Source of the DNA: Dehalococcoidia bacterium
GTDB lineage: Bacteria > Chloroflexota > Dehalococcoidia > SM23-28-2 > HRBIN24
Reading direction: 5' to 3'
NCBI GenBank assembly: GCA_032249735.1
Contig: JAVVHA010000010.1
Span: 1 to 64,000, forward strand
Length of the DNA stretch: 64,000 nucleotides
Positions 28,013 through 36,116 of the stretch are shown one piece after another. A model generated the notes under the pieces. The model did not search any database and was not told the origin of the DNA. It saw only the letters and a list, made by a program, of their open reading frames with translations. Position numbers and translations under genes: made by a program. Position 1 is the first letter of the stretch, and each line of letters starts with the position of its first letter.

Positions 28013-29704
28013 ATGCGCCTCTCGCAGCTCTTCGGCCGCACCATGCGCCAGCCTCCGGCGGAGGCGGAGACGGCCTCTCACCGCCTGTTGGTGCAGGCGG
28101 GGCTGGTGGCCCAGCTGGCTGCCGGCATCTATTCCTACTTGCCCCTGGCCTGGAAGGTGCTGCGCAAGATAGAGGACATCGTGCGGGAGGAGATGGACGC
28201 TGCCGGCGGCCAGGAGCTGCACCTCCCTGCCCTCCACCCCCTGGAGATCTGGCAGGCCTCGGGCCGCCATCAGACCATGCGGGATGTCCTCTTCCACGTG
28301 CAGGACAAACGGGGGAGGGAGTTCGTCCTGGGCCCTACCCACGAGGAGGTCATCACCGACCTCTTCAAGCGCTACGTCCGCTCCTACCGGGACCTCCCCC
28401 TTCTGGTCTACCAGATCCAGACCAAGTTCCGGGACGAGCCCCGCCCCCGCGCCGGCCTCATACGGCTGCGGGAGTTCATTATGAAGGACCTCTACAGCTT
28501 CGATGCCGACTGGGAGGGGCTGGACGTCTCTTACCAGAAGATGCTGGAGGCCTATGCCCGGGTCTTCCAACGGTGCGGGGTGCCAGCGGTGCCCGTCCTG
28601 GCCGATGCTGGTGCCATGGGTGGCAGGGACACCCATGAGTTCATGTACTTGACGGATGTGGGCGAGGACTCCTGTCTCTTCTGCCCCGCCTGCGGCTATG
28701 CGGCCAACGCTGAGGTGGCCACCTTCCGCAAACTCCCTGTCCACGCCGATGAGCCCCCCAGGCCCCTGGAGGAGGTCCACACCCCAGGGGTCACCACCAT
28801 CGCCCAGCTGGCCCGCTTCCTGGGAGTGCCCGAGTCCCGGACCTGCAAGGCCGTCTTCTACATGGCCGATGGCCGCCCTGTCCTGGCCGCCGTCCGGGGG
28901 GATATGGACGTCAACCAGACCAAGCTAAAGCGGGCCATTGGTGCTGTGGAACTCCACTACATGGCGGAGGACGAGGTGGCCCGGGCTGGCCTGGTGGCCG
29001 GCTCTGCCTCCGCTGTGGGCCTTGAGGGGGCCATAGTGGTGGCCGACGACCTCCTCCTGCAAGAACGGAACCTGGTGGCAGGTGCCAACCGCCCCGATTA
29101 TCACCTCCTGAACGTCAACTATGGGCGGGACTGGCAGGCGGACGTAGTGGCCGATATCGCCCTGGCCGGCCATGGCCATCCCTGCCCCCAGTGCGGTGAG
29201 CCCCTGGAGCTGCGGCGAGGGGTGGAGCTGGGGCAGGTCTTCAAGTTGGGGACCCATTACTCGGAGAAGATGGGGGCTACCTTCCTGGATAGGGATGGGC
29301 AGCGCCGGCCGGCCATCATGGGCTGTTATGGCATCGGCATCGACCGGCTGCTGGCGGTGGTAGTGGAGGCCAACCACGATAAGGACGGCATCATCTGGCC
29401 CCGCGAGCTGGCCCCCTATCGGGGGCATCTGGTGGCCATCGCCGTGGACCGCCCAGAGGTGAGGGAGGTGGCCGAGGAGATCTACCGCCGACTCAAGGCC
29501 GCTGGACTGGAGCCCCTCTACGACGACCGTGAGGAGACACCAGGGGTCAAGCTCAAGGACGCCGACCTCCTGGGCATGCCCCTACGCGTCACCGTCAGCC
29601 CCCGCACCTTAGAGAGGGGAGCGGCGGAGCTGAAACTGCGGAGCTCACCTGAGACCCGCCTCGTGCCTTTGGAGGAAGTGGTGCAGGCGGTGGCTCAGGC
29701 CTAG
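28013..29704 (+). CDS. proS: prolyl-tRNA synthetase (bacterial type, with editing insert)
   Basis: Class II synthetase. Motif 1 and 2 regions (GIYSYLPLAWKVLRKIEDIVREE split by turns; FRDEPRPRAGLIRLREF), the YbaK-like editing insertion between motifs 2 and 3 (TCKAVFYMADG ... DVNQTKLKRA) and motif 3 GCYGIGIDRLLAV are visible, followed by the anticodon domain. About 563 aa, the normal size of ProS with the insert. The ATG at 28013 is preferred over a TTG two codons upstream. It is convergent with relA. Confidence 0.96.
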   Translation: MRLSQLFGRTMRQPPAEAETASHRLLVQAGLVAQLAAGIYSYLPLAWKVLRKIEDIVREEMDAAGGQELHLPALHPLEIWQASGRHQTMRDVLFHVQDKRGREFVLGPTHEEVITDLFKRYVRSYRDLPLLVYQIQTKFRDEPRPRAGLIRLREFIMKDLYSFDADWEGLDVSYQKMLEAYARVFQRCGVPAVPVLADAGAMGGRDTHEFMYLTDVGEDSCLFCPACGYAANAEVATFRKLPVHADEPPRPLEEVHTPGVTTIAQLARFLGVPESRTCKAVFYMADGRPVLAAVRGDMDVNQTKLKRAIGAVELHYMAEDEVARAGLVAGSASAVGLEGAIVVADDLLLQERNLVAGANRPDYHLLNVNYGRDWQADVVADIALAGHGHPCPQCGEPLELRRGVELGQVFKLGTHYSEKMGATFLDRDGQRRPAIMGCYGIGIDRLLAVVVEANHDKDGIIWPRELAPYRGHLVAIAVDRPEVREVAEEIYRRLKAAGLEPLYDDREETPGVKLKDADLLGMPLRVTVSPRTLERGAAELKLRSSPETRLVPLEEVVQAVAQA

Positions 29705-29720
29705 GGGGCTGCGACGACAG

Positions 29721-31904
29721 TCAGGCTCCCCGGGCCGTAGGGCTCAACTCCCTCTTGACGGCCGTAACCCCGCGAACCCCTTCCAGCTTGGCCAGGAGGC
29801 GGATGAGCTGAGAGAGGCCCTGGGTCTCCAGGGTCACGTAGATGGTGATGGTCCCATCATCGTGCTCCTGGGAGCGGATGCCCGTCATGTTCACCCCCTC
29901 CTCGGCCACTAGGGTGGAGATATCGCGCATGAGGCCTACTCGGTCCCAGGCGTCGATGCGCACGGCCACGGGGTAGACGTGGCCCGGGGCACCCCACTCC
30001 ACCTCCACCAGCCGCTCCCGCTCCAGGGCTGGCAGGTTGGGGCAGTCGGTGCGGTGCACCGATACTCCCTCCCCACGAGAGACATATCCCACGATGGGGT
30101 CGCCAGGCATAGGCTGGCAACAACGGGCCAGACGAGTGAGGAGGTCGCCACTGCCCAGCACCCGCACGCCAGCTGCCGAGACCAAGGGCTGATGGCGAGG
30201 GCGATGGGGCGCCTGAGGGGGCGGCTCCAAAAGGTGGGGTATGCGGGTGAGGACCTGGTGAGGGCTTAACTCCCCGTATCCCAGGCGGAAGAAGAGCTCC
30301 TCCACGTCCGTGAGGCCGAAGGCCCGCACAAGCTCTCCCTCTACCTGGGCCAGCTCCAGGCCGAGGCGGGAGAGCTCCTTAAGGAGCATCTCGCGGCCGC
30401 GGGCCACGTTTTCCGCCCGCTCCTGCCGCTTGAACCATTGACGTATCTTCTGGCGGGCGTGGCTGGTATGGACGTAGCCCAGCTCAGGGTTGAGCCAGTC
30501 GCGGGAGGGCCCTTTGGCTGTCTTGCTGACGATGATCTCCACCACGTCGCCGTTCTGGAGCTGGTAATTGAGGGGGACGAGGCGGCCGTTGACCTTGGCC
30601 CCCACGCACCGGTGGCCCAGGTCGGTGTGGATGCGGTAGGCGAAGTCGATGGGGGTGGCACCACGGGGGAGCTCCTTCACCTCCCCCTTGGGGGTGAAGA
30701 CGAAGACCTGGTCTTGGAAGATGTCACTCTTGATGGCCTCCACTAGCTCCTGGGCGCCAGCCATCTCTTGGTGCCACTGCAGGAGCTGGCGCAGCCAGGC
30801 CAGTCGCTCTTGGTATCGGCGGTCCGGTTTCTCCCCCTCCTTGTAGCGCCAGTGGGCGGCCACGCCGTATTCGGCCACCTGGTGCATCTCGTGGGTGCGG
30901 ATCTGCACCTCTAAGGGGCGGCCCCCGGGGCCCATCACAGTGGTGTGCAGGGATTGGTACATGCTCTGCTTGGGCTTGGCGATGTAGTCGTCGAAGGTGC
31001 CCGGCAGGGGGGTGAAGATGCTATGGACGATGCCCAGGGCCCGATAACACTCGGGCACGCTGTCCACCAAGATGCGCACTGCCAGCAAGTCATAGATCTC
31101 GTGGGGGTTGCGCCCCTCAGCGGCGTACCGCTGCATCTTCTGGTAGATGCTGTAGATGTGCTTGGCCCGCCCCTGCACCTGGGCCGAGAGACCGTGGCGG
31201 GAAAGCTCCTCCTGGAGGAGACGGCACACATGGTTGATATAGCGCTGACGGGCCTCCCGCTTGGTGGCCAGCATATCGGCGATGGCCCGGTACTTGTCGG
31301 GCTCCAGGTAGCGGAAGGCCAAGTCCTCCAGCTGCCACTTGAACTGCCAGATGCCCAGGCGGGCAGCCAGAGGGGCGTAGATCTCCAGGGTCTCGCGGGC
31401 GATGCGCACCTGGTCCTCCCGGGGGAGAGCGTACAGGGTGAGCATGTTGTGGAGGCGGTCGGCCAGCTTGATGAGGACCACCCGCAGGTCGCGGGCCATG
31501 GCCAAGAACATCTTGCGCAAGTTTTCGGCCTGCATCCTCTCCCCTGCAGCCCGGTCCTCCAAGGTCTCCCAAGGGATCTGGCCCAGCTTGGTGACCCCTT
31601 CCACTAGGGAGGCCACCCCTTCCCCGAAGAGCTGGCGAAGATCTTGGTTGGGGATGCCACAGTCCTCCTGCACGTCGTGGAGGAGGGCGGCGGCCACTGT
31701 CTCGGCGTCCAGCTGTAGCTCGGCCATGCTATAGGCCGTGTGCAAGGGGTGGGTGATGGCTGGGTCGCCGGAGCGGCGGAATTGGCCTTGGTGGCAGCGG
31801 GAGGCAAACTCCAAGGCCCTCTCCACCAAGGCTACGCCGGTGGAGGGTAGGTATTGGCGTGCCCGCTCAAGGAGCTCCTGAGGGGAGATGTTACGGGCCT
31901 TCAT
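29721..31904 (-). CDS. relA: bifunctional (p)ppGpp synthetase/hydrolase (Rel/SpoT)
   Basis: Stringent-response enzyme of 727 aa. HD hydrolase: CHQGQFRRSGDPAITHP, LLHDVQEDC, KLADRLHNM. Synthetase: GRAKHIYSIYQKM, YDLLAVRILVDS and IQIRTHEMH-like EVQIRTHEMHQVAEYGVAAH. TGS: VFVFTPKGEVKELPRGATPIDFAY split over the domain. A C-terminal zinc-finger region (CCQPMPGDPI) and ACT domain complete the long form. All metal-binding residues of the HD domain seem present, so both activities are expected. It starts 19 bp after an SDR gene on the same strand. Confidence 0.96.
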   Translation of the reverse strand: MKARNISPQELLERARQYLPSTGVALVERALEFASRCHQGQFRRSGDPAITHPLHTAYSMAELQLDAETVAAALLHDVQEDCGIPNQDLRQLFGEGVASLVEGVTKLGQIPWETLEDRAAGERMQAENLRKMFLAMARDLRVVLIKLADRLHNMLTLYALPREDQVRIARETLEIYAPLAARLGIWQFKWQLEDLAFRYLEPDKYRAIADMLATKREARQRYINHVCRLLQEELSRHGLSAQVQGRAKHIYSIYQKMQRYAAEGRNPHEIYDLLAVRILVDSVPECYRALGIVHSIFTPLPGTFDDYIAKPKQSMYQSLHTTVMGPGGRPLEVQIRTHEMHQVAEYGVAAHWRYKEGEKPDRRYQERLAWLRQLLQWHQEMAGAQELVEAIKSDIFQDQVFVFTPKGEVKELPRGATPIDFAYRIHTDLGHRCVGAKVNGRLVPLNYQLQNGDVVEIIVSKTAKGPSRDWLNPELGYVHTSHARQKIRQWFKRQERAENVARGREMLLKELSRLGLELAQVEGELVRAFGLTDVEELFFRLGYGELSPHQVLTRIPHLLEPPPQAPHRPRHQPLVSAAGVRVLGSGDLLTRLARCCQPMPGDPIVGYVSRGEGVSVHRTDCPNLPALERERLVEVEWGAPGHVYPVAVRIDAWDRVGLMRDISTLVAEEGVNMTGIRSQEHDDGTITIYVTLETQGLSQLIRLLAKLEGVRGVTAVKRELSPTARGA

Positions 31905-31923
31905 GTCCTCTTTATGAAGTCTA

Positions 31924-32745
31924 TCACATCCTTCTGTCCCTCAAAGGTCGGGGCGTACGGGAGCGCAGCCAGAGGGTCTTAAGGCCCCATTCCACCAGCC
32001 CGGGGGCCAGGTCCGCGGCCAGCACAGCCATGCGGTCGGCCCAGCTCACATAGGCCCATCGCTCCTCCCGCCTTATGGCCCGCAGGATGCGACGGGCCAC
32101 GGCCGAAGCCGTGGCCGCCCTGAGGAGAGGGGAGGGCGTGGGCAGCTCCACCTCTTTTATGCTGTGGCGATGGAAGGGGGTGGCCGTATACCCAGGGAAG
32201 ACGGCGACGACTTTTATCCCATAAGGGGCCAGCTCCACCCGCAGGGCGCTGGAGAGGGCGGCCAAGGCGGCCTTGGTGGCCGAGTATATGGCACCGTAGG
32301 GCATAGCCACCCTAGCAGCTACCGAGGAGACGTTAACTATGACGCCTCTCCCCTGGGCCCGCATGTGGGGCACCACGGCCTGGATGCAGTGGATGGCTCC
32401 TAGCAGGTTCACGTCCAGAACATAGCGCATGTTGTCCACGTCTCCCTCGGCCACGGTGGCGTCCAGGCCCAGGCCAGCGTTATTTATGAGTATGTCAATC
32501 CCGCCCAGGGCCTCCAACGTCTCATTGGTCATGGCCTGCACCGATTCCCGCTCTCGGACATCGGTGGGGACCACCAGGCACCGTCCGGGGGCCTCTGCCA
32601 GCTCCTGGGCCAGCTCCTCTAATGCCTCCCGCTGACGGGAGGCCAGGACAACATGGGCGCCAGCCAGGGCCAGGGCCCTAGCGGTGGCCCGCCCGATGCC
32701 GCTGGAGGCGCCGGTGACGATGGCGCGTGCGCCCTCTATGCGCAT
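31924..32745 (-). CDS. short-chain dehydrogenase/reductase
   Basis: Classical SDR of 273 aa: TGASSGIGRATARAL nucleotide-binding loop, NNAGLG, catalytic Ser in VNVSSVAARV and YSATK catalytic motif. The extended C-terminal region is hydrophobic (WADRMAVLAADLAPGLVEWGL) and may be membrane-associated. ATG 32745 has GGAGGGG upstream; the longer upstream frame overlaps the hisS promoter and is rejected. Substrate unknown. Confidence 0.88.
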   Translation of the reverse strand: MRIEGARAIVTGASSGIGRATARALALAGAHVVLASRQREALEELAQELAEAPGRCLVVPTDVRERESVQAMTNETLEALGGIDILINNAGLGLDATVAEGDVDNMRYVLDVNLLGAIHCIQAVVPHMRAQGRGVIVNVSSVAARVAMPYGAIYSATKAALAALSSALRVELAPYGIKVVAVFPGYTATPFHRHSIKEVELPTPSPLLRAATASAVARRILRAIRREERWAYVSWADRMAVLAADLAPGLVEWGLKTLWLRSRTPRPLRDRRM

Positions 32746-32760
32746 GCTCCCCTCCTGCTC

Positions 32761-32789
32761 TTGTGATGTGGGCGGCCTTCTAGTATGCT
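32761..32789 (+). promoter_or_regulatory. promoter of hisS
   Basis: -35 TTGTGA (32761-32766), 17-bp spacer, -10 TATGCT (32784-32789). Start predicted near 32796, then GAGAGGGG before the ATG at 32819. It lies in the divergent gap with the SDR gene. Confidence 0.65.
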
Positions 32790-32818
32790 CGCATAGGGCA
32801 GAGAGGGGAATATGGGCC

Positions 32819-34078
32819 ATGCCTTTGCGCTACCGAGCTCCCCGGGGAACTCAGGACATCCTCCCCGAAGAGCAGCCCTACTGGGACTACGTGCGGGAGG
32901 CCGCTCAACGCCTCTGTCGCCTCTTCGGCTATGAGCGCATAGACACCCCCGTCTTCGAGGTGGCTGCCCTCTTCATACGCACCACGGGAGAGGCCACGGA
33001 CATCGTGCAGAAGGAGATGTACGTGTTCAAGGACCGTGGTGGGCAGGAGATGGCCCTGAGGCCGGAGGGCACCGCTCCCGTTTGCCGCGCTTACCTGGAG
33101 CATGGCCTGGCCAGCCGCCCCCGCCCCCTGCGCCTCTGGTACTGGGCGCCCATCTTCCGATACGACCGTCCCCAGGCGGGCCGGTACCGTCAGCATCACC
33201 AGTTCGGGGTCGAGGCCCTGGGGGACGCCAGCCCAGCTATGGACGCCGAGGTGATAGAGCTCTTGTGGCGTTTCTACCAGGAGCTGGGGCTGGAGGGTCT
33301 CTCCATCCACCTCAACTCCCTGGGGGATGATAGATGCCGGCCGCGGTACGTGGAGGAGCTGCGCCGCTACTACCAGGGGCGGCTGGAGCGGGCCTGCCCC
33401 GATTGCCAGGCCCGTTACCACCGCAACCCCCTGCGCCTTTTGGACTGCAAGCGGGACGAGTGCCAGCCCCTTGTAGCTGCGGCCCCGCCCATCACCGACT
33501 ATCTATGCCAGGAGTGCCTGGGCCACTTGGAGGACCTAAAAGAGCATCTGAAGGCCTTGGACATACCCTACGTCCTTAATCCGCGGTTGGTGCGGGGCTT
33601 CGACTACTACACACGCACCGTCTTCGAGGTGTACCCGCCCCAGGAGGGAGCGCAGTCGGCCGTAGGGGGAGGGGGCCGGTACGACGGTCTGGTGGAGGGG
33701 CTTGGCGGCCCCCCCACGCCAGCCGTGGGCTTTGGCACGGGCATCGAGCGCATCATCATGAACCTGAAGCGACAGGAGGTGGCTATTCCCCCTGCCCCCC
33801 GACCCCAGGTCTACGTGGCCTGGCAGGGAGCCGAAGCCCGCCTCCCTGCCGTGCGCCTGGCCAGCCAGCTGCGGCGGCAAGGGGTGGCGGCTATGGCTGC
33901 CACCGGCGACCGTTCCCTGAAGGCCCAGATGCGCCAGGCCGATGCCCGTGGCATCCCCTATGTGGCCATCCTGGGGCCGCAGGAGCTGGCCCAGGGCACT
34001 GTCACCCTGCGGCGCCTGGCCGATGGCCACCAGGAAACGGTGCCCCAGGACCAGCTGGCTACTAGGCTAATGGTATAA
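32819..34078 (+). CDS. hisS: histidyl-tRNA synthetase
   Basis: Class II synthetase of 419 aa. RAPRGTQDILPEEQ at the start, LRPEGTAPVCRAYLEH (motif 2 region), the histidine loop LVRGFDYYTRTVFEV and motif 3 GFGTGIERIIM are clear, followed by the anticodon domain. The frame is open further upstream, but ATG 32819 gives the family N-terminus and lies after the promoter. Confidence 0.96.
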   Translation: MPLRYRAPRGTQDILPEEQPYWDYVREAAQRLCRLFGYERIDTPVFEVAALFIRTTGEATDIVQKEMYVFKDRGGQEMALRPEGTAPVCRAYLEHGLASRPRPLRLWYWAPIFRYDRPQAGRYRQHHQFGVEALGDASPAMDAEVIELLWRFYQELGLEGLSIHLNSLGDDRCRPRYVEELRRYYQGRLERACPDCQARYHRNPLRLLDCKRDECQPLVAAAPPITDYLCQECLGHLEDLKEHLKALDIPYVLNPRLVRGFDYYTRTVFEVYPPQEGAQSAVGGGGRYDGLVEGLGGPPTPAVGFGTGIERIIMNLKRQEVAIPPAPRPQVYVAWQGAEARLPAVRLASQLRRQGVAAMAATGDRSLKAQMRQADARGIPYVAILGPQELAQGTVTLRRLADGHQETVPQDQLATRLMV

Positions 34079-34079
34079 T
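34074..34079 (+). promoter_or_regulatory. extended -10 for prfA-prmC
   Basis: TATAAT preceded by TGG overlaps the hisS stop codon (TGGTATAATGA), an exact consensus extended -10. No -35 match. It would give a leader of about 30 nt containing the hairpin at 34087-34105. Confidence 0.5.
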
Positions 34080-34086
34080 GACCCCT

Positions 34087-34105
34087 GGGGGCCCTCTCGG
34101 CCCCC
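34087..34105 (+). other. GC hairpin between hisS and prfA
   Basis: GGGGGCC (34087-34093), loop CTCTC, GGCCCCC (34099-34105): a perfect 7-bp stem. No T-run follows, so it is either a weak terminator of hisS or a structure in the prfA leader. prfA has no evident Shine-Dalgarno. Confidence 0.6.
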
Positions 34106-34114
34106 CCATCCGCT

Positions 34115-35185
34115 ATGTGGGAGAGGCTCGAGGAGCTAGAGCGTCGGTTCCAGGACATCGTCAACGAGATGGCCCGCCCGGAGGTGGCCGCCGACTATGG
34201 CCGCTTGCAGGCCCTGGTGCGGGAGCATGCTGCCCTGGAGCCGCTGGTCTCCCTCTATCGCCGCTATAAGGAAGCGAGGCGTCGGGCCGAGGAGGCGGAG
34301 GCCCTTCTAGAGGGGGAGGCGGACCCGGAGCTCATGGCCCTGGCCCGCGCCGAACTGGCGGCGGCCCAGGAGGAGATGGCGCGTCTGGAGAGGGAGCTGA
34401 GGCTGGCCCTCCTCCCCAAGAGCCCCTACGACAAGAAGGACGTCATTATGGAGATAAGGGCTGCTGCTGGGGGGGAGGAGGCTGCCCTCTTCGCCGCCGA
34501 CCTCTTCCGCATGTACACCCGCTACGCCGAGCGCCAGGGGTGGGAGGTGGAGGTCATCTCTAGCAACCCCAGTGACCTAGGGGGTTTCAAGGAGATCATC
34601 TTCGAGGTGAGGGGAGAGGGGGCCTACTCCCGCCTCAAGCACGAATCGGGCGTCCACCGCGTCCAGAGGATACCCATCACCGAGGCCGGGGGGCGCATCC
34701 ACACCTCCACCGCCACCGTGGCTGTCCTGCCCGAGCCCGATGAGGTGGACCTGCACATCGATGAGAAGGACCTGCGCATTGAGACCTTTGGCTCCTCGGG
34801 CCCCGGCGGCCAACACATGCAGAAGACGGCCTCCGCTGTGCGCATAACTCACATCCCCACGGGCATCACCGCCGTCTGCCAGGACGACCGTTCCCAGATC
34901 CGTAACCGCCAGAGGGCTATGCAACTCCTGCGGGCCCGCCTGCTGGACCTGGAGCGCCGGCGCCAACAGGAGCAGCTGGACGCCGCTCGTCGCTCTCAGG
35001 TGGGCACGGGGGAGAGGGCGGAGAAGATCCGCACCTATAACTTCCCCCAGGATCGGGTTACCGACCATCGCATCGGCCTCACCATTCATAATTTGCAGGC
35101 GGTCCTGGACGGGGAATTGGACCCCATCATCGATGCCCTCATTCAGGCGGAGGAGGAGCGGCTACTGCAGGAGCAGCTGGCGTGA
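34115..35185 (+). CDS. prfA: peptide chain release factor 1
   Basis: Terminates translation at UAA/UAG. Domain 2 and the peptidyl-transferase loop are recognisable: VIMEIRAAAGGEEAALFAADL, HRVQRIPITEAGGRIHTSTATVAVLPE, and GGQ at residues 231-233. Around GGQ the sequence reads GPGGQHMQKTASAVR where most RF1 proteins have GAGGQHVNTTDSAVR. It is 356 aa with prmC coupled downstream, the enzyme that methylates this glutamine. Confidence 0.95.
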   Translation: MWERLEELERRFQDIVNEMARPEVAADYGRLQALVREHAALEPLVSLYRRYKEARRRAEEAEALLEGEADPELMALARAELAAAQEEMARLERELRLALLPKSPYDKKDVIMEIRAAAGGEEAALFAADLFRMYTRYAERQGWEVEVISSNPSDLGGFKEIIFEVRGEGAYSRLKHESGVHRVQRIPITEAGGRIHTSTATVAVLPEPDEVDLHIDEKDLRIETFGSSGPGGQHMQKTASAVRITHIPTGITAVCQDDRSQIRNRQRAMQLLRARLLDLERRRQQEQLDAARRSQVGTGERAEKIRTYNFPQDRVTDHRIGLTIHNLQAVLDGELDPIIDALIQAEEERLLQEQLA

Positions 35186-36036
35186 ACTTAAGGGAGGCGG
35201 TGTCCTGGGCCCGCCGGCTCCTAGCGGGGGCGGGCGTGTCTGATGCTCCCCTGGAAGCTGAGATCCTCCTCTGCCACGCCTTAGGGCTGGGGCGAGCCCA
35301 ACTGTACGCCCACCTCCGCCATCCCCTGCCTCCCGATGCCCTGCGTCCCCTGCTTTGCCTGGTGGGGAGGCGCATGTCCCGCCAGCCCCTCCCCTATATC
35401 GTGGGCCGGCGGGAGTTCTATGGCTTAGACCTGGCGGTGACCCCTGCCGCCATGATCCCCCGTCAGGAGACGGAGCTATTGGTGGAGCTGGCTCTGGAGT
35501 GGCTGGCGTCCCACCCTGGCCCCCGCCTGGTGGTGGATGTGGGCACCGGGTGCGGGGCCATCGCCTTGGCGGTGGCCCGCCACGCCCAGGAGGAGGTGCG
35601 GGTGGTGGCCACCGAGGTGTCGCCGCCAGCTCTGGCCCTGGCCTGGCAGAACGCCCATCGCCTGGGCCTGGCGGGGCGAGTGCAGATGGTGCTGGCCGAC
35701 CTCCTTTCCCCTCTGCGGGGCCCCATCGACCTGGTGGTGGCCAACCTCCCCTACATACCCACCGCCGAGCTGGCCTCCGCCCCCCCTGAGCTGCGCTGGG
35801 AACCGCGGGTGGCCCTGGACGGCGGACCCGATGGCCTGCGCCTGGTGGCCCGCCTCCTCTCCCAGCTCCCCGCCCGCCTCGCCCCCGGCGGCGCCGCCCT
35901 CCTAGAGCTGGCCCCACAGCAGGTGGAGCAGGCCCTGGCCCTGGCCCGCCACCACCTCCCCACCGCCCGTCCCCAGCTCTATCGCGACCTGGCCCGCCTC
36001 CCCCGTGCCCTCCTCCTCCACCTCCCGCCCCATTGA
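35182..36036 (+). CDS. prmC: peptide chain release factor N5-glutamine methyltransferase
   Basis: SAM-dependent methyltransferase that modifies the Gln of the release-factor GGQ loop. The N-terminal helical RF-binding domain is followed by VVDVGTGCGAIALAVAR (SAM site) and the catalytic tetrapeptide as NLPY (VVANLPYIPTAEL) in place of the usual NPPY. 284 aa. GTG start overlaps the prfA TGA by 4 bp. Confidence 0.93.
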   Translation: MNLREAVSWARRLLAGAGVSDAPLEAEILLCHALGLGRAQLYAHLRHPLPPDALRPLLCLVGRRMSRQPLPYIVGRREFYGLDLAVTPAAMIPRQETELLVELALEWLASHPGPRLVVDVGTGCGAIALAVARHAQEEVRVVATEVSPPALALAWQNAHRLGLAGRVQMVLADLLSPLRGPIDLVVANLPYIPTAELASAPPELRWEPRVALDGGPDGLRLVARLLSQLPARLAPGGAALLELAPQQVEQALALARHHLPTARPQLYRDLARLPRALLLHLPPH

Positions 36037-36061
36037 CACATCCTCCTTGTCCTCTTAGCAT
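36033..36061 (+). promoter_or_regulatory. promoter of the sulfate-assimilation operon
   Basis: -35 TTGACA (36033-36038, overlapping the prmC stop), 17-bp spacer, -10 TAGCAT (36056-36061). The roughly 50-nt leader contains TCAC-GTG-GTGA (36075-36085), a small palindrome that could be an operator, and ends in a strong AAGGAGGGGG. No riboswitch-sized structure fits in the gap. Confidence 0.65.
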
Positions 36062-36116
36062 ATTCTCCAGAATGTCACGTGGTGAACTCGACAAATCGTA
36101 AAAAGGAGGGGGCTAC

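Noticed and set aside
35162-36094. 310-aa minus-strand ORF opposite prmC
   Set aside because: Extremely Gly/Pro/Arg-rich and reads across the sulfate promoter; clear shadow.
36062-36116. A sulfur- or SAM-sensing riboswitch before the sulfate operon
   Set aside because: Only about 50 nt of leader is available, with no conserved riboswitch core or terminator stem.
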